Assembly: GCA_013398295.1 (NCBI GenBank)
Contig: VZSF01011151.1
Coordinates: forward strand, 682,974 to 746,973
Source of the DNA: Chionis minor
Taxonomy: Eukaryota > Chordata > Aves > Charadriiformes > Chionididae
Length of the DNA stretch: 64,000 nt
Direction: 5' to 3'
Shown here: piece by piece, positions 39,160 to 51,519 of the stretch
Position numbering within the stretch: position 1 is the stretch's first letter
Layout of the letters: each line of letters starts with the position of its first letter
Notes under the pieces: generated by a model
The model's input: only the letters and a program-made list of their open reading frames with translations
Databases searched by the model: none
Told to the model about the DNA's origin: nothing
Translations under genes and position numbers: made by a program

Positions 39160-40640
39160 GTAAGTCCTTGAGGCTGATGTTATAAATACTTCAGCTGACA
39201 ATTTATAAGAGAGAACTCAGGTTTTTGCCAGGACACAGGAATTTTCAGTGTGTCTCATATCCAGGTGCGTTTGAGGCCCACTGAGGGTTCCTGTCCTGAG
39301 TGAGACAAGCCCAGCTCTGCTTGCTCTGCGCCTCACAGTGCGGAGGCATGGCATTACGGGGATGTCTCACCAGATGTCTCCCTTGTATCAAATTCTTAGA
39401 TGCAAAGTTTTTGGTGAGGTCCAATTAGAAAATCTTCACGAATTCCATTTAAAAGATGTTGTATGTGACTATGTAAATATTGCTGCATAGTCATTTTTTC
39501 ACTAGAGAAGACAGTTTTAAAGTAGTTTCTCCATTTTAAATTATAATGTTCCTTAAAAGAACATCGTTTGCTGATTAGAGACATCAGTTTGTTTAGCTGC
39601 AGTGCCTGAAGCTTCAAATTTGATTGCATTCATTTTAATCACATAACTGATCTTATTTTGAGTAACACGGAGTTGTTTGTTCCAAATGCATTTATGAATT
39701 CTTAACTCATCTCAGTTATGCCACATGCTGGAAGTGATATTACTAACTTCTAATATCATAAACCCCCAACCCATGCAGAGGAGAAAGTCCTGGAAGAAGG
39801 AAGCGTCAGTTGAATTTCTTTAAACTAAACAGACTTAATTTCAAGTCTTGAATCCTGCTTATGCTGCCCTAACGGACAGGCTCCAAAAACACACATGACC
39901 TTTCTGCCTCAGAGACGAAAGACCTGTCAACCCCCAGACACTGAGAGTGACACTAATACGCTTGGCTCATCTCACGTGTCCCCCGGCCATGGCTATATCT
40001 CACTTGTTTGCAATACCACCATGTCCTCCTCCTTGTTAGATAAAGCCCACCTTCCAGAAGCAGCCAGCTGCTCCAGCTGCCATCCCTTATTCCTCCAGCC
40101 TACAGGACAAGGGAGGAGAAAACAGACTAAGGCGGGAGAAAGCACAGACTAAAGGAGGGAGTGTTATTTCTCAGCACACCTTCCTGGCTCCTCCACCACC
40201 TCCTCTGCCCTGTGATCAGAGTGCCTCCCCACCCTGTGTGGGGGATCTTACTCTCTGGGAGAAATAAAAACTGAGCTTTCTGGGCCTGCGTGGCAAGCAC
40301 CAAAGGGGGTAAACTTTAACAAAGTAGGACACAGAGAGTTTTTTGGTGATGAAAGAAACTGCACCTGGCCAGGCACCTTCTACAGAATTGTCTTCTCTCT
40401 GCAGCATGTTGGAGGTAGAGACAGCTTTTCAGAAGTCATTTACAGTCAACCCAGGGCTAGAGTGGGACCTAGAATGAATTAATTAGTAATTTTACAGAGA
40501 ACACATGTAAACCTCTGTTCATAACCTCATATATTTAACAGTCATGCCTGTGGACCATAAGGTGAAGAACAGGGATCCAAGGACATAATGGGTTGGCAGC
40601 AAAGTGTTGCCCAAGTGCCACAGAGCTCCTTTCACACCCC
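39160..40640. other. Intergenic between CR1 copies, no gene recognised
   Basis: A minus-strand 77-codon AT-rich frame lies at 39396-39629. It has a hydrophilic translation but no acceptor or ATG context that convinces me. An isolated AATAAA at 40262-40267 follows a short GC-richer block (39890-40260). That block could be a degraded LTR but is not identified. Confidence 0.3.
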
Positions 40641-40645
40641 AGTTA

Positions 40646-42860
40646 GAATCGTAGAATGACAGAATCACCAGGGTTGGAAGACACCTCAGGAGATCATCTA
40701 GTCCAACACCCCTGCCAGAGCAGGTCCACCTACAGCAGGTTGCACAGGATGGCATCCAAAGTTGGAGACTCCACTACCTCTCTGGGCAGCCTGTTCCAGT
40801 GCTCTGCCACCCTCAAAGGAAAGAAGTTCCTCCTCATGTTGATATGCAACTTACTATATTCAAGTTTGTGCCCATTACCTCTTGTCCTATCACTGGGCAC
40901 CACTGGAAAAGGACTGGCCCCCTCCTCCCAGCACCTTCCCTTTAAGTGTTTGTAAACATTGATGAGATCCCCCCTCAGTCTTCTCTTCTCCAGACTAAAA
41001 AGACCCAACTCCCTCAGCCTTTCCTCATAAGAAAGATGCTCCAGCCCCCTAATCATCTTCGTGGCCCTTCGCTGCACCCTCTCTAGCAGTTCCCTGTCCT
41101 TCTTAAACTGGGGAGCCCAGAACTGGACACAGTACTCCAGATGTGGCCTCACCAGGGCAGAGTAGAGGGGGAGGATGGCCTCCCTCCACCTGCTGGCCAC
41201 ACTCCTCTTGATGCACCCCAGGATGCCATTGGCCTTCTTGGCCACAAGGGCACATTGCTGGCTCATGGTCATCCTGTTGTCCACCAGGACTGCCAGGTCC
41301 TTCTCTGCACAGCTGCTTTCCAGCAGGTCAGCCCCCAACCTGTACTGGTGCATGGGGTTATTCCTCCCCAGGTGCAGAACCCTACACTTGCCCTGGTTAA
41401 ATTTCAATAGGTTTCTCTCTGCCCAACTTTCTAGCCTGTCCAGGTCACGCTGAATGGCAGCACAGCCTTCTGGTCTGTCAGACACCCCTCCCAGTTTTGT
41501 GTCATCAGAAAACTTGCTGAGGGAACACTCTATGCCTTCATCTGGGTCATTGATGAATACATTGAACAGGACTGGACCCAGCACTGACCCCTGAGGAACA
41601 CCACTGTTACAGGACTCCAACGAGACTCTGCCCCGCTGATCACAACCCTCTGAGCTCTGCCTGCCAGCCAGTTTTCAATCCATCCCACTGTTCATTCATC
41701 CAATCCGCACTTCCTAAGCTTGCCTATGAGGATGTTGAGGGTGAGGGTGTCAAAAGCCTTGCTGACCTCAAGGTAGGCAACATCCACTGCTCTCCCCTCA
41801 TCTACCCATCTCGTCATGCCATTGTAGAAGGCAATCAGATTAGTCAGACATGACTCTCCCTTGCTGAATCCATGTTGACTACTTCTGATAACCTTCTTTT
41901 CCTTCAGATGCTTGGAGATGATGACCAGAACGAGCTGTTCCATCATCTTTCCAGGGACCAAGGTGAGGCTGACTGGCGTGTTGTTTCCCAGACCTTCCTT
42001 CTTGCCCTTTTTGAAGACTGGAGTGACATTGGCTTTCCTCCAGTCCTCAGGCACCTCGCATGTTCTCTAAGACCTTTCAAAGATGATGGAGAGTGAGTGG
42101 ACCAGCAATGACTCCTGCCAGCTGCCTCAGCACTTGTGGGTGCATCCCATCAGGACTTGTGGATGTCCAATTTACTTAAATGATCTCTAACTTGATCCTC
42201 CTCAACCAAGGGAGAGTCTTCCCTCCTCCAGGCTCTCCCTGTTCCCTGTAGAGCCTGGGGCTCCTGAGGGCTGGCCTGAGCAATAAACACTGAAGCCAAG
42301 AAGGCATTCAGTAACTCTGCCTTCTCTGCATCATCTGTCACCGTGGCTCCTGCCTCGTTCAATAGTGGGCCCACATTTCCTCTAGTTTTTCTTTTGCCAC
42401 CAATGTACTTGAAGAAACCCTTCCTGTTGACCTTGACATTCCTTGCCAGATCTAATTCCAAGGAGACCTTGGCCTTCCTTGTTTCATCCCTGCATACTCT
42501 TGACAGCATTCTTACAATCTTCCCAAGGGGTCAGTCCCTTCTTCCACATGCAGTAAATTTCCTTCTTCCACTTGAGCTTTTTCAGGAGCTCCCTGCTCAA
42601 CCATGCAGGTCTCCCGCTTCCTCTGTGAGATCTCTTACTCTTAGGATGCACCAATCCTGAGCTTGGAGGAAGTGATACCTGAATATCAATCAGGTCTCTT
42701 GAGCTCCCTACCCTCTAGAGCCCTAACCCATGAGATTTCTCTGAGCAGTTTCTTGAAGAGGTCAAAGTTAGCCCTCCTGAAGTCCAAGGCTGAAATCCTA
42801 CTTGTCGTTTTATGCACTTGCTGCCTGCTAGTGAGAGGGGAGTGCCCACATTCCCCAGGA
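40646..42860 (-). mobile_element. CR1 LINE, about 2.2 kb, partial ORF2 with an inactivating motif A change
   Basis: A minus-strand CR1 with its 3' end at about 40646 (ATTCTGTCATTCTACGATTC-type tail). Starting from the 5' side it reads a pre-RT segment (SRELLKKLKWKKEI..., then LARNVKVNRKGFFKYI and KRKTRGNVGPLLNEAG). The RT start follows (PEDWRKANVTPVFKKGKKEG). Motif A is YLEVSKAFDTL, where the usual catalytic Asp is Glu. Next come motif [18 protein letters not shown], motif [10 protein letters not shown], and the C-terminal CR1 domain to the end. From motif B on, 296 codons are uninterrupted (41620-40730), so this is the best preserved copy in the window. The pre-RT and motif A parts are in separate frames, and the endonuclease is missing. 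Confidence 0.93.
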
Positions 42861-45260
42861 TATGTGTGCCAGGGATATGTGGGCGCAAGAGCAGAAGGTT
42901 CATTACCTTGTTTCAGAAGTTAATGGTCTTTGGTGCTATTTTTTAGGAAGAGGTCATCACTGGGACGTAAAATGCTTGGAACATGTCCTCTCTCACCCGG
43001 AAACTCCCTCTGTGGCAATGGCGGGAAGGATGCCAGAGGAAAAGTCTTGTGTGTAACAAGGTCAGACATACTGGTTTTCCATCTTTTTTAAGAGCCAAAG
43101 CAGTGAAAAGCAACCGGAGTGGCAGCCAAGGCTGATCCAGACACAGCTCCAGGAAACATTATGCAAGAATAGGACCTCAATGTAAATGGGAGTCACTGAC
43201 CTTAATGAAAGGGGCAGTCAAGGCCATTGAAAACATCGGTCAGATCTCCTGCTGAGAGAGGGTTGTTCTAATAAGAAGAAATATTTGAAACTTAAATCCA
43301 TCTCCTGAACATAACACCTAAATCTAAAGGTGGGTATGGGAAAATGTGACTAAGTACCCCAGTGTGTGCCTCTGAGCCCTCCTATGCTGGAAAGCGAAGT
43401 GACATTAAAAAGAGGGAACAGTTTGTACATTGGCTAACATGCAGGGGTTTAATTTCTCCACAGTAGGTAACAAGCACCGACATCTGTGAAAGTCACTGTG
43501 CATTGAAGAACAAGCAGCCAAATGTGGGGCATCCAGAAAGGCAGCAGGTCCAGCCCTGCCAGCAGCGGCAGCTGCACTTCCAAGCACAAAGGCAGAGTTT
43601 TTATTGCAGTGACTTCTGATGGCTGAGCCCGGCATCCTTTTCAAAGGGGAGGCTTCTCATCGAACTGTGTATTAACGCCCGATTCCAGAGAGCTGATGGC
43701 TTTGTGTCATCATTTTACTCTGACAGAGGGGAACAGGGAAGGAGAAGCAGCAAGAGACAGCGGCAAATGCAGGCAAATCCTTTTCAATTACTTGTGATTC
43801 TAAAAAGTAGCGTCAAGGTTCTGCTTTGCACAAGTGCTGAAAGCAATGAGGTTACACAAAAATGGCTGGCTTTACCAATGGCGGTGTGGAAACTAGCAAA
43901 TAAACTAAGCAGTAAATTAGTAGGTATAACTGGATTCATTTGTTTCTATTGAGGTGCGATAATAAAGGTAATAATCAGAGAAAGGAATGGTTCCATTTTA
44001 AAATGATTTTCAGACTCACCAGAGCCAAGTTTTATTTTCAAATTTTAAACATGAGCTTACACATATATATAATGTAAGTTTGTGTATAAATGTTACATAT
44101 GTATAATTTCCTTTATCTACATTGCCTTTTTCATTAAAGAACTTCAATCATCTGGCTTACACAGAGAACTTACAATAACTATGTGTGGAAAAGCAGTGGG
44201 GGTTTTTCTGTCATTCACTAGTGTCACTTTGTGAAGTCTTACGAGGTTTAAAATGCCCTTTAAACAGCCTTAATGCTGCCTACTTCAGAGAAATCCCAAC
44301 TTACAGAAAGCTGGAAAGGGCAAATGCGCTACATCCTGTGCCAGAGCAGTACAGGTCTGATCCACTCGAGCATGTGCTTTATATCAAGTATGCGAGCAAT
44401 ACTTCTGACCCATATGGTTTACTGAATCAGAGCCTAATTTTGTAATATCCCATCCAAATTTATATCTCAGTACCTGAACATTTTGCCTATCAACAGGGAA
44501 CTAGAATGTCTCCCTGCATAATTCATGAAGCTGTGAATTATTTTTATATATCCTCTAGCTTTTTTTGAAAAGGCATCTGCAAACTGAAGACTAGAAAACC
44601 AAAAACGGTTGATGGCATTCTGGAACAATCTTAGAGCGTGATCTTGCATACAATATTTACTTAGAGCAGTGAGGGACCATTTACACATGTAAGATAAATC
44701 CCAGGTGGAAAAATTTCCTGGATCATAGCTTACACATTCGAGGGTGCAAAAATAAAGCAAAATCTTTTTGTCCGAAGTCCATTAACAATGCTTCATATTA
44801 TTTTAATTTATAACTTCAAACTATTAATAAGGCTTATTCCCACTATAAAAAACCAAAACAGTATAATATATTTCATATTTCTGTTACCTCTGGATGTTCA
44901 ACAAGCAAAATAGCATAAACTGCTACAGATGAATCTTCATCTAGCACAGTCTAGCAGAGCTTCTCTGCATCCCATCAGACTAACATATAGCAATGAAATG
45001 AAGACAGACGGTGTACTAAGTGCAAGCGCTGTAAATGAATGTGAACAGAAATTGATTTTGAAATGTTCTTGGCACTTTCCCAAGAAAACATTATCACTGT
45101 ATTTTAAAAAAAGTGCTCCATGCATTGTTTCACGATTCCTGAGAATTAAAAACTCTGGCCTCCTTAGTTATTTTCTTTTCCAAGACCTATTTTCAGTTGC
45201 AACATCTACATGAAAAACAAACATTTGTGGAATCTTAAAATTTAGTAGACCAAGAATAGT
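42861..45260. other. Intergenic, no gene recognised
   Basis: Mostly AT-rich with short frames on both strands, none resembling known proteins. A good-looking minus-strand donor (CTG then GTGAGT) occurs near 44017, but no acceptable acceptor or frame accompanies it. Confidence 0.4.
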
Positions 45261-45264
45261 ACTG

Positions 45265-45760
45265 GCGTCCTGTGCCTAGTTCTGGGCTCCCCAGGACAAG
45301 ACAGATATGGAGTTACTGGAGAGAGTCCAGCCAAGGGTCGCTAAGATTATAAAGGGACTGGAGCATCTCTCATACAAGGAAAAGCTGAGAGAGCTGGGAC
45401 TGCCCAGCCTGGAGAAGACAAGGCTGAGGGAGGGATCTCATTAGTGGATAGAAACACCTGAAGCAAGGGTGCAAAGACAACAGTGCCAGGATCTTCTCAG
45501 TGGTGCCCAGTGACAGGATCAGATAAAACATGCACAAACTGAAACGTTGGAGGTTCTGTCTGAACATCAGGAAACATTTTTTTGCTGTGAGGGCCTGAGC
45601 ACTGACACAGGTTGCCCCAGGAGGTTACGGAGTCTCCATGCTCAGATATTCGAAAGTATTCTGAACGTGGTCCTGGGCTCTAGGTGACCCTGCCTGAGCA
45701 GGGGGGGTGGACCAGATGACCTCCTGAGCTCCCTTCCAATCTCAGCAGATCTGTCGCCCC
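45265..45760 (+). mobile_element. 5'-truncated CR1 LINE, 3' part
   Basis: The + strand reads the CR1 C-terminal region with substitutions: the 'LGSPGQDRYG..ERVQPRVAKIIKGLEHLSYKEKLRELGLPSLEK' block near 45280-45420 and a 3' part near 45560-45700. A degenerate CR1 3' UTR ends near 45760. There are several frame breaks. The terminal octamer repeat is degraded, so the copy is older than the one at 29.2 kb. Confidence 0.85.
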
Positions 45761-46760
45761 GTGAATATATTGAGAGTTGTGCTTTAAAATGTGTCAAGCA
45801 AAAAAGGTCCTGAGGTGACTGCAGTTTTCTTGAGCACCATTTATTTTTTATGTCTTAAATGAAGCCATCTGTTTCATGGACAAAAACTATACATGCAAAG
45901 TCAGGTTATTTTATGTTTTCCTAGGTCTACAGTTATAACAGATAATTCATCAGGATCCCATAGAGAGAAGTCAGTATTCTGCAGATGCATGAAAGCATCT
46001 AGACCAGGTTGCTCTTAATTGCATAAAGCTGGACCCGTGCAATTTTGCATGACTCCATGTTTCCTAACCCAGGCTACTTTACTCCTTAGGTTATGCTGAA
46101 AATAGCTGGGATAAAAAGTTCTCAGAAAAAGTCTCATATTAAAGTTTTCATTTTTGTAAACCCAGACTTGTCTCAGGGTTTTGTTAGTTTGTCCAAAAAA
46201 AACCTCCCAAACCACCCAACACCTGGAAGAGGTTTTGTTTCTGGACAATACTGTATTTCTATGTGTGTGACCACGAGTGTGGACGTATCTTGTAACACAC
46301 AGCATATCACTTGGCACTGTGAATGTCTCAAATATGTCAAGCTAAGAAATTTAGACCTGGTCAAGATGCATGATGGAAATTAAAAAAAAACAAAACAAAA
46401 CAAAAAGTCAAATGCTGCACTAGTTTTGATGATTTGGAACTTGGAAATCTTCCAACCACATTAGCATGCATCCAGCCTTATAGCATATCATTAAAGGGTA
46501 ACTTCTTTCTGGAGGTGCTATCTTTCCTCAAGGACATAAACCCATTATTATCCTCATTAGTTGCATTTAAGACCCCAGGACATTTTCTTATCAGACTTAG
46601 TCTTAAAGCCTGAAAGTCCAACAATGTGTATTATTATTACTCAGTGCCTGCAGCTGTGCCTGGTCCCAGGGCTGCAAGGGGCCCAGTCTCCCTTCATGGC
46701 CTGCAGGTGCTGTGGGATGAGGCCGGCTGGGTGAGGTCCCTGCCCTCGCAAGTAGAAGCG

Positions 46761-46816
46761 TGATTCGTTAACACAAGTCTAACATTTCTGATTCGTTAAT
46801 AGAAGTCTAACATTTC
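46761..46816 (+). repeat. Tandem duplication, two 28-base units
   Basis: TGATTCGTTAA...AAGTCTAACATTTC occurs at 46761-46788 and again, with two differences, at 46789-46816. Confidence 0.9.
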
Positions 46817-47184
46817 CATCACAGCAATTACTGAGATGAGCTAGCACAAAGAGAATAGCAAAACGTACAGAGAAGAAAATTCAAGTAAAACATTACGGAT
46901 AACAATGTTAGCTGCTTTCAAGTAAAAATGCTACTTGATTTCAGACATTGATTTCTGGTCCTGTACTTTGAAATGCTTCCAAATTCCGGCTCTCACAAAA
47001 ATGTTACAATTAAAATCTTGGATCTCACACTGACATCAGTTGTAGAAAAGATGCACTTAAGGAAATTTAGAATTGAAAATGTATATTGTACTGACAGACT
47101 AATTAGTAAGACAAAAATAACTGTTTTGTTTTAATATTAACAGTGGAGTGCACAATGGGATTTTTTGCTTCCTTATTCTCTTAG

Positions 47185-47435
47185 TCAATGTCAGAACCAT
47201 GCAGAGAACTGCAGAACAACTACTGCTCTCTAAGCATGTAGAGTGCTTGTGGTTCATTAGAAGTCACCTTGAACATAAAGAATTGGATGTAATCTGCTGG
47301 GCAAAGAAACTGGATTGTTACAGACCTGTCTGCAGAAAAGAGCTCCGCCACCCGGCTAGTTTGAGAAGGTTCAAGCCAAGGGAAGGACCGCTAGGAATAA
47401 CAATGCCTATGGAAAAAGCTCCAGATAGGGTCAAG
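47185..47435 (+). other. Exon-like segment, possible non-coding or unrecognised coding exon
   Basis: A strong acceptor (TTTTTTGCTTCCTTATTCTC, then TTAG ending at 47184) precedes 251 bases that end at a fair donor (TCAAG, then GTAATG at 47436). One frame is open across the whole segment (about 83 codons). It is hydrophilic and Lys/Arg-rich, starts NVRTMQRTAEQLLL and ends MEKAPDRVK. I do not recognise it. It could be an exon of a lncRNA, an upstream alternative LANCL3 exon or chance. No flanking partner exon has been identified. Confidence 0.2.
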
Positions 47436-47439
47436 GTAA

Positions 47440-50330
47440 TGCTATTTTGAAGTTAGATTTTTGCCAGTTAAGACAAAACTCAGAATTTCAAACCTCCTGC
47501 TCTGCAGAAAGCCCCGGCATTTGTCAATAGCTGAATGGCGATTCACCCATTGCAAGTAAGTCTACATGGAGATACTGAAAAATGTAATAACTCTCTTCAG
47601 AGACTTCATAACAGCTGCTATGTTTTTATCTAAGCTGAAACCCTTACCAAAATTAGCCCATCTCTCCAAATGGAAAATGTGATATTCTGGAAGCAAAATC
47701 AATTCTGTAAGCAATGAGCACCTCTACCCACACTTTCAGTATCTTCTAACAAGAAACTTTAAGTTGTTCACTGTATATTCTCACAAAAAAACCCCAACAA
47801 ACCAAAAACAAAAAAACAAAACTGAAATCTTTCTAGCCTTGTTTCCTGAGGAAGCAAATTTTGCGTGATCATCCCAATAATTTTGCACCTGTTGGCCAAC
47901 TTCAACCAAATTCAGTAATAAAAGACGTCAAAGAAATTAAACACCTGATCAATTCCTAAGTTTCAAGAAACTGACCAGCGGACAGAAATTCAGCGCCTCC
48001 TTGGAGCAAAAAGTAATTCAGTGCAGCCCCTTACCATGGGTCAATTTAACCCAACTCCACTCTCCAGCTGCAGACACCTGCCAAGGCCCCCAAGCCATCC
48101 GCAGCACATGCTTCCCACCAAATGGGAAGAACATTGCTGGGATGCAGAGACCAAGGTGAGAAATGCCAACACAAGACAGGACTTAGAATAAGATGGTGAT
48201 AATGGAATGCAGAAAACAAATTAGTCAGACACCAGACCTTATTAGATCCACTGCTCATGGACCAGCTTGATTAACAACAAATACATGCCAGGTCTCAGAG
48301 TGTAGGTCTGCTGCATAAAAGCACAAAAGCAGTTATCGTATACCTGTTGGAATTCAAATGAGGTAGGATAATTTAAATATCTGACACAATATTTAACATA
48401 ATCTCTGTGAAATAACATGCTTTATCCTCTGATGTGTGATTTTCCTTGCAATGAAATGGCAATACCTGCACTAAAACTCATATCACTTCTGTCAAGCAGA
48501 AACTGTGTTTCTTTATCAACTGTACACAAGTAACATAATAAAAGGTTGACTTAGGAAAACAGATTCCATTGTGCAATGCCAAGAAGCACTTCATTTTCAA
48601 AACAGGTCCTCATATCACTGTCAATTGATCGTCATGGAACAAAAAACACAAAAGCTTTTGTGTAGCTTCGTAAGTGGAGTCCATACGCAACAGGATAGCT
48701 CAACCTGAAAAATGAAAAAAATACTTGTGGTAAGAAACTAGAATACACTGGGCAACCACAGACTGCTGGGGCAATGTGGCTACCAAATGACAATGCTGTG
48801 AAGTCCCTGGGGCTGCCGCCAGTCCACAACTCCTGGTCAGACTCCTCTGCATTTTGGCTACTACAATGGTCTCTGGAGGGCACCATGATAATTTCCTCTT
48901 CAAGAACCCATGCCAGGGAAACTAGAAGAAGGGCATATGGGCAATATGGGTACTTCTTTTCTAATGTGGACACGAAACAGCTCTAATTCACCCTCTTCTG
49001 CCAAATGCCCAATAGACAGCTGCCTACCAAACATGAGCTGACCACAGGGCGGGAAAAGAGGTGGCCCTGGAAACCCCCAAGCCATTCATTTTTAAGTATG
49101 AATTCCCAGGACAAAGCCCAAACAGGCAGTGAGAGGAGCTAGCTGCAAAGCCAGCTCTCCAGTGCAGGGAGACGGGCACCTCCAGTGCAAGGATACCTTC
49201 ACATCAACAGGAGGACCATGTACAAGACACCCCCCTCCACCCCAGAAGATTGCAGGAAAGTATCAGCCCTTAGAATGGAATGGAATGGAGACTGAAAAGA
49301 TGCATTACGCGCCCCCAAAATGTGGAATAAACGCTGTCAAAATGAACAATGAAACTCCAAAATTTTCACTTAAAAGAGCACTTAAGGAACACACTTCTCT
49401 ACAACCAACAGAAATTATGCTGGCAAATCCTTATCTACACTCTGAACCCTATTAATGGGCCAATAGAAGACAGTTCATGATAGAAAATAATACATGAATG
49501 GGGATGTTCTATCCATTGGTAGGGCATTTTCACATATTCAGTGCTCTAGATCACCGAGATCTGTGTGGTAGTAACCCCATACGGTACAGCTATGAATAAG
49601 CCAAGGAAAATGGGGCTTTGAGGAACGCTGTACAAACACAGACTAGTAGGTGGTACCTGGAATGTACACAAACATGGCAAAAACACACAGAAGGAAAGTG
49701 TAGAAATCAAAATCAGAGGGTGTCAGCTCTGAGCAGATCATAAACCCAAAAAAAGGAAGGGAAGAAAAAGGACAGGTGACTTGAAATGAAAAGAGGGTGT
49801 GAAGGTGCTAGCGAGGAGCTGCACGGAGTTGAAGGTGCTTTGAGAGGGAGGCAAGAAGAGGGCTGAAACAAGCAGCCGGCACAAAGTGGAGAGAAGCCAT
49901 CCAGAACTCCAGAAAGGTTTTTGAATATCCAAAGGAGAGGGCTTTGGCTCTTGCTGCTGCTGTTCCAGCTGCTGGCTACTGGCTGGAGCCTCCAGCAAGC
50001 TGGTCCTTCCACGCTCCTTTGGGGAGGCCCTCGGTTACGGAGGCTGCATCGCCAGAGAAAGTACCACCAGGTGACCTTAAGTCACGGATCACTGATGATA
50101 AATTCCCTTACGCCGCACCCTTCACATTGTCAGGGGAAGATGGGACAACCATGTATTTGCATCACGTAAGAGATGCTCTTTGTATCTGCTTCAAGATTTT
50201 TCTGCCTGTATTTTTTCCTTTCTTTTAACTAGGAAATCTATTCAAGTGGCCTAAATTTTCTGCTCCTCATAAGCTCCGCTTGGCTCACGCATGGAGGAAA
50301 GGGGCCAAAGATGGCCTTGTGCCATTGCTG
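47440..50330. other. Region upstream of LANCL3, no gene recognised
   Basis: Short frames on both strands without recognisable domains. On the minus strand a good acceptor (TTTTTTTCATTTTTCAG at about 48695-48711) precedes a 24-codon frame ending SYTKAFVFFVP at 48632, but no AATAAA follows closely. A + strand stretch near 49920 encodes a Leu-rich, signal-peptide-like run but begins with TTG, not ATG. Confidence 0.35.
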
Positions 50331-50828
50331 GTCCACTGGGGACTCGCTTAGCTCCCCGCATTAGACCGGCCTCGGGCTGCCCTTGTTTGGATGTGGCGGC
50401 GTCCTTCGGCTCCGGCTCTGCCTGCAGCCGCCCCCGCGGGGCTGTTCCGCAGCCAGGAATGACCCCCCAGCCTTCTGGGATCCTTCCCGCCCCTGGGTCC
50501 CCCCTGCGGGCCCCGAGCCACATCTTCCGGCGGCAGCGCATCAAAAGCCCCAGCGAACCCCTTTCTCCTGAGGGCTGGGAGAGGATCCGTGGACGGACCG
50601 GGCGAAGGCACAGCGGGGCCTTCCAGGTGGGAAGGATGAAGCGCCCGGCGGGGCAAGGGGACACACACCAGAGCCGGACCGGGGTGTCCGCCCCCGGCCC
50701 GCCATGGCTGGGCGCTCTGGAAATCCGGGTCAGTCACGGCCACCCGGTGTGGCGGCGGCCGAGGGGCGCTGGGGAAGGGTGGGCAGCGGCGGCCGCTCCG
50801 CCCCGGGGCGGGGGGAGGCGGCGGCCNG

Positions 50829-51519
<691 letters not shown>

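Noticed and set aside
39396..39629. 77-codon minus-strand AT-rich frame
   Set aside because: Weak acceptor only, stop codon directly before the first ATG, and no close poly(A) signal. It cannot be joined to the terminal exon at 38.35 kb because it ends in its own stop.
40730..41620. 296-codon minus-strand frame as a host gene
   Set aside because: It is the reverse transcriptase and C-terminal part of a CR1 LINE.
48632..48711. Minus-strand acceptor plus 24-codon terminal frame
   Set aside because: The acceptor is good, but the frame is very short and no AATAAA follows nearby. Left as a note in the regional entry.
49129..49455. 108-codon + strand frame with a plausible-looking C-terminus
   Set aside because: No splice signals or ATG context, and no recognisable family. 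Not distinguishable from chance.
49921..50169. Small secreted-protein-like frame with a Leu-rich signal peptide
   Set aside because: The frame begins with TTG and has no upstream in-frame ATG before the hydrophobic run. The Leu run comes from a CTG/TTG-rich stretch.
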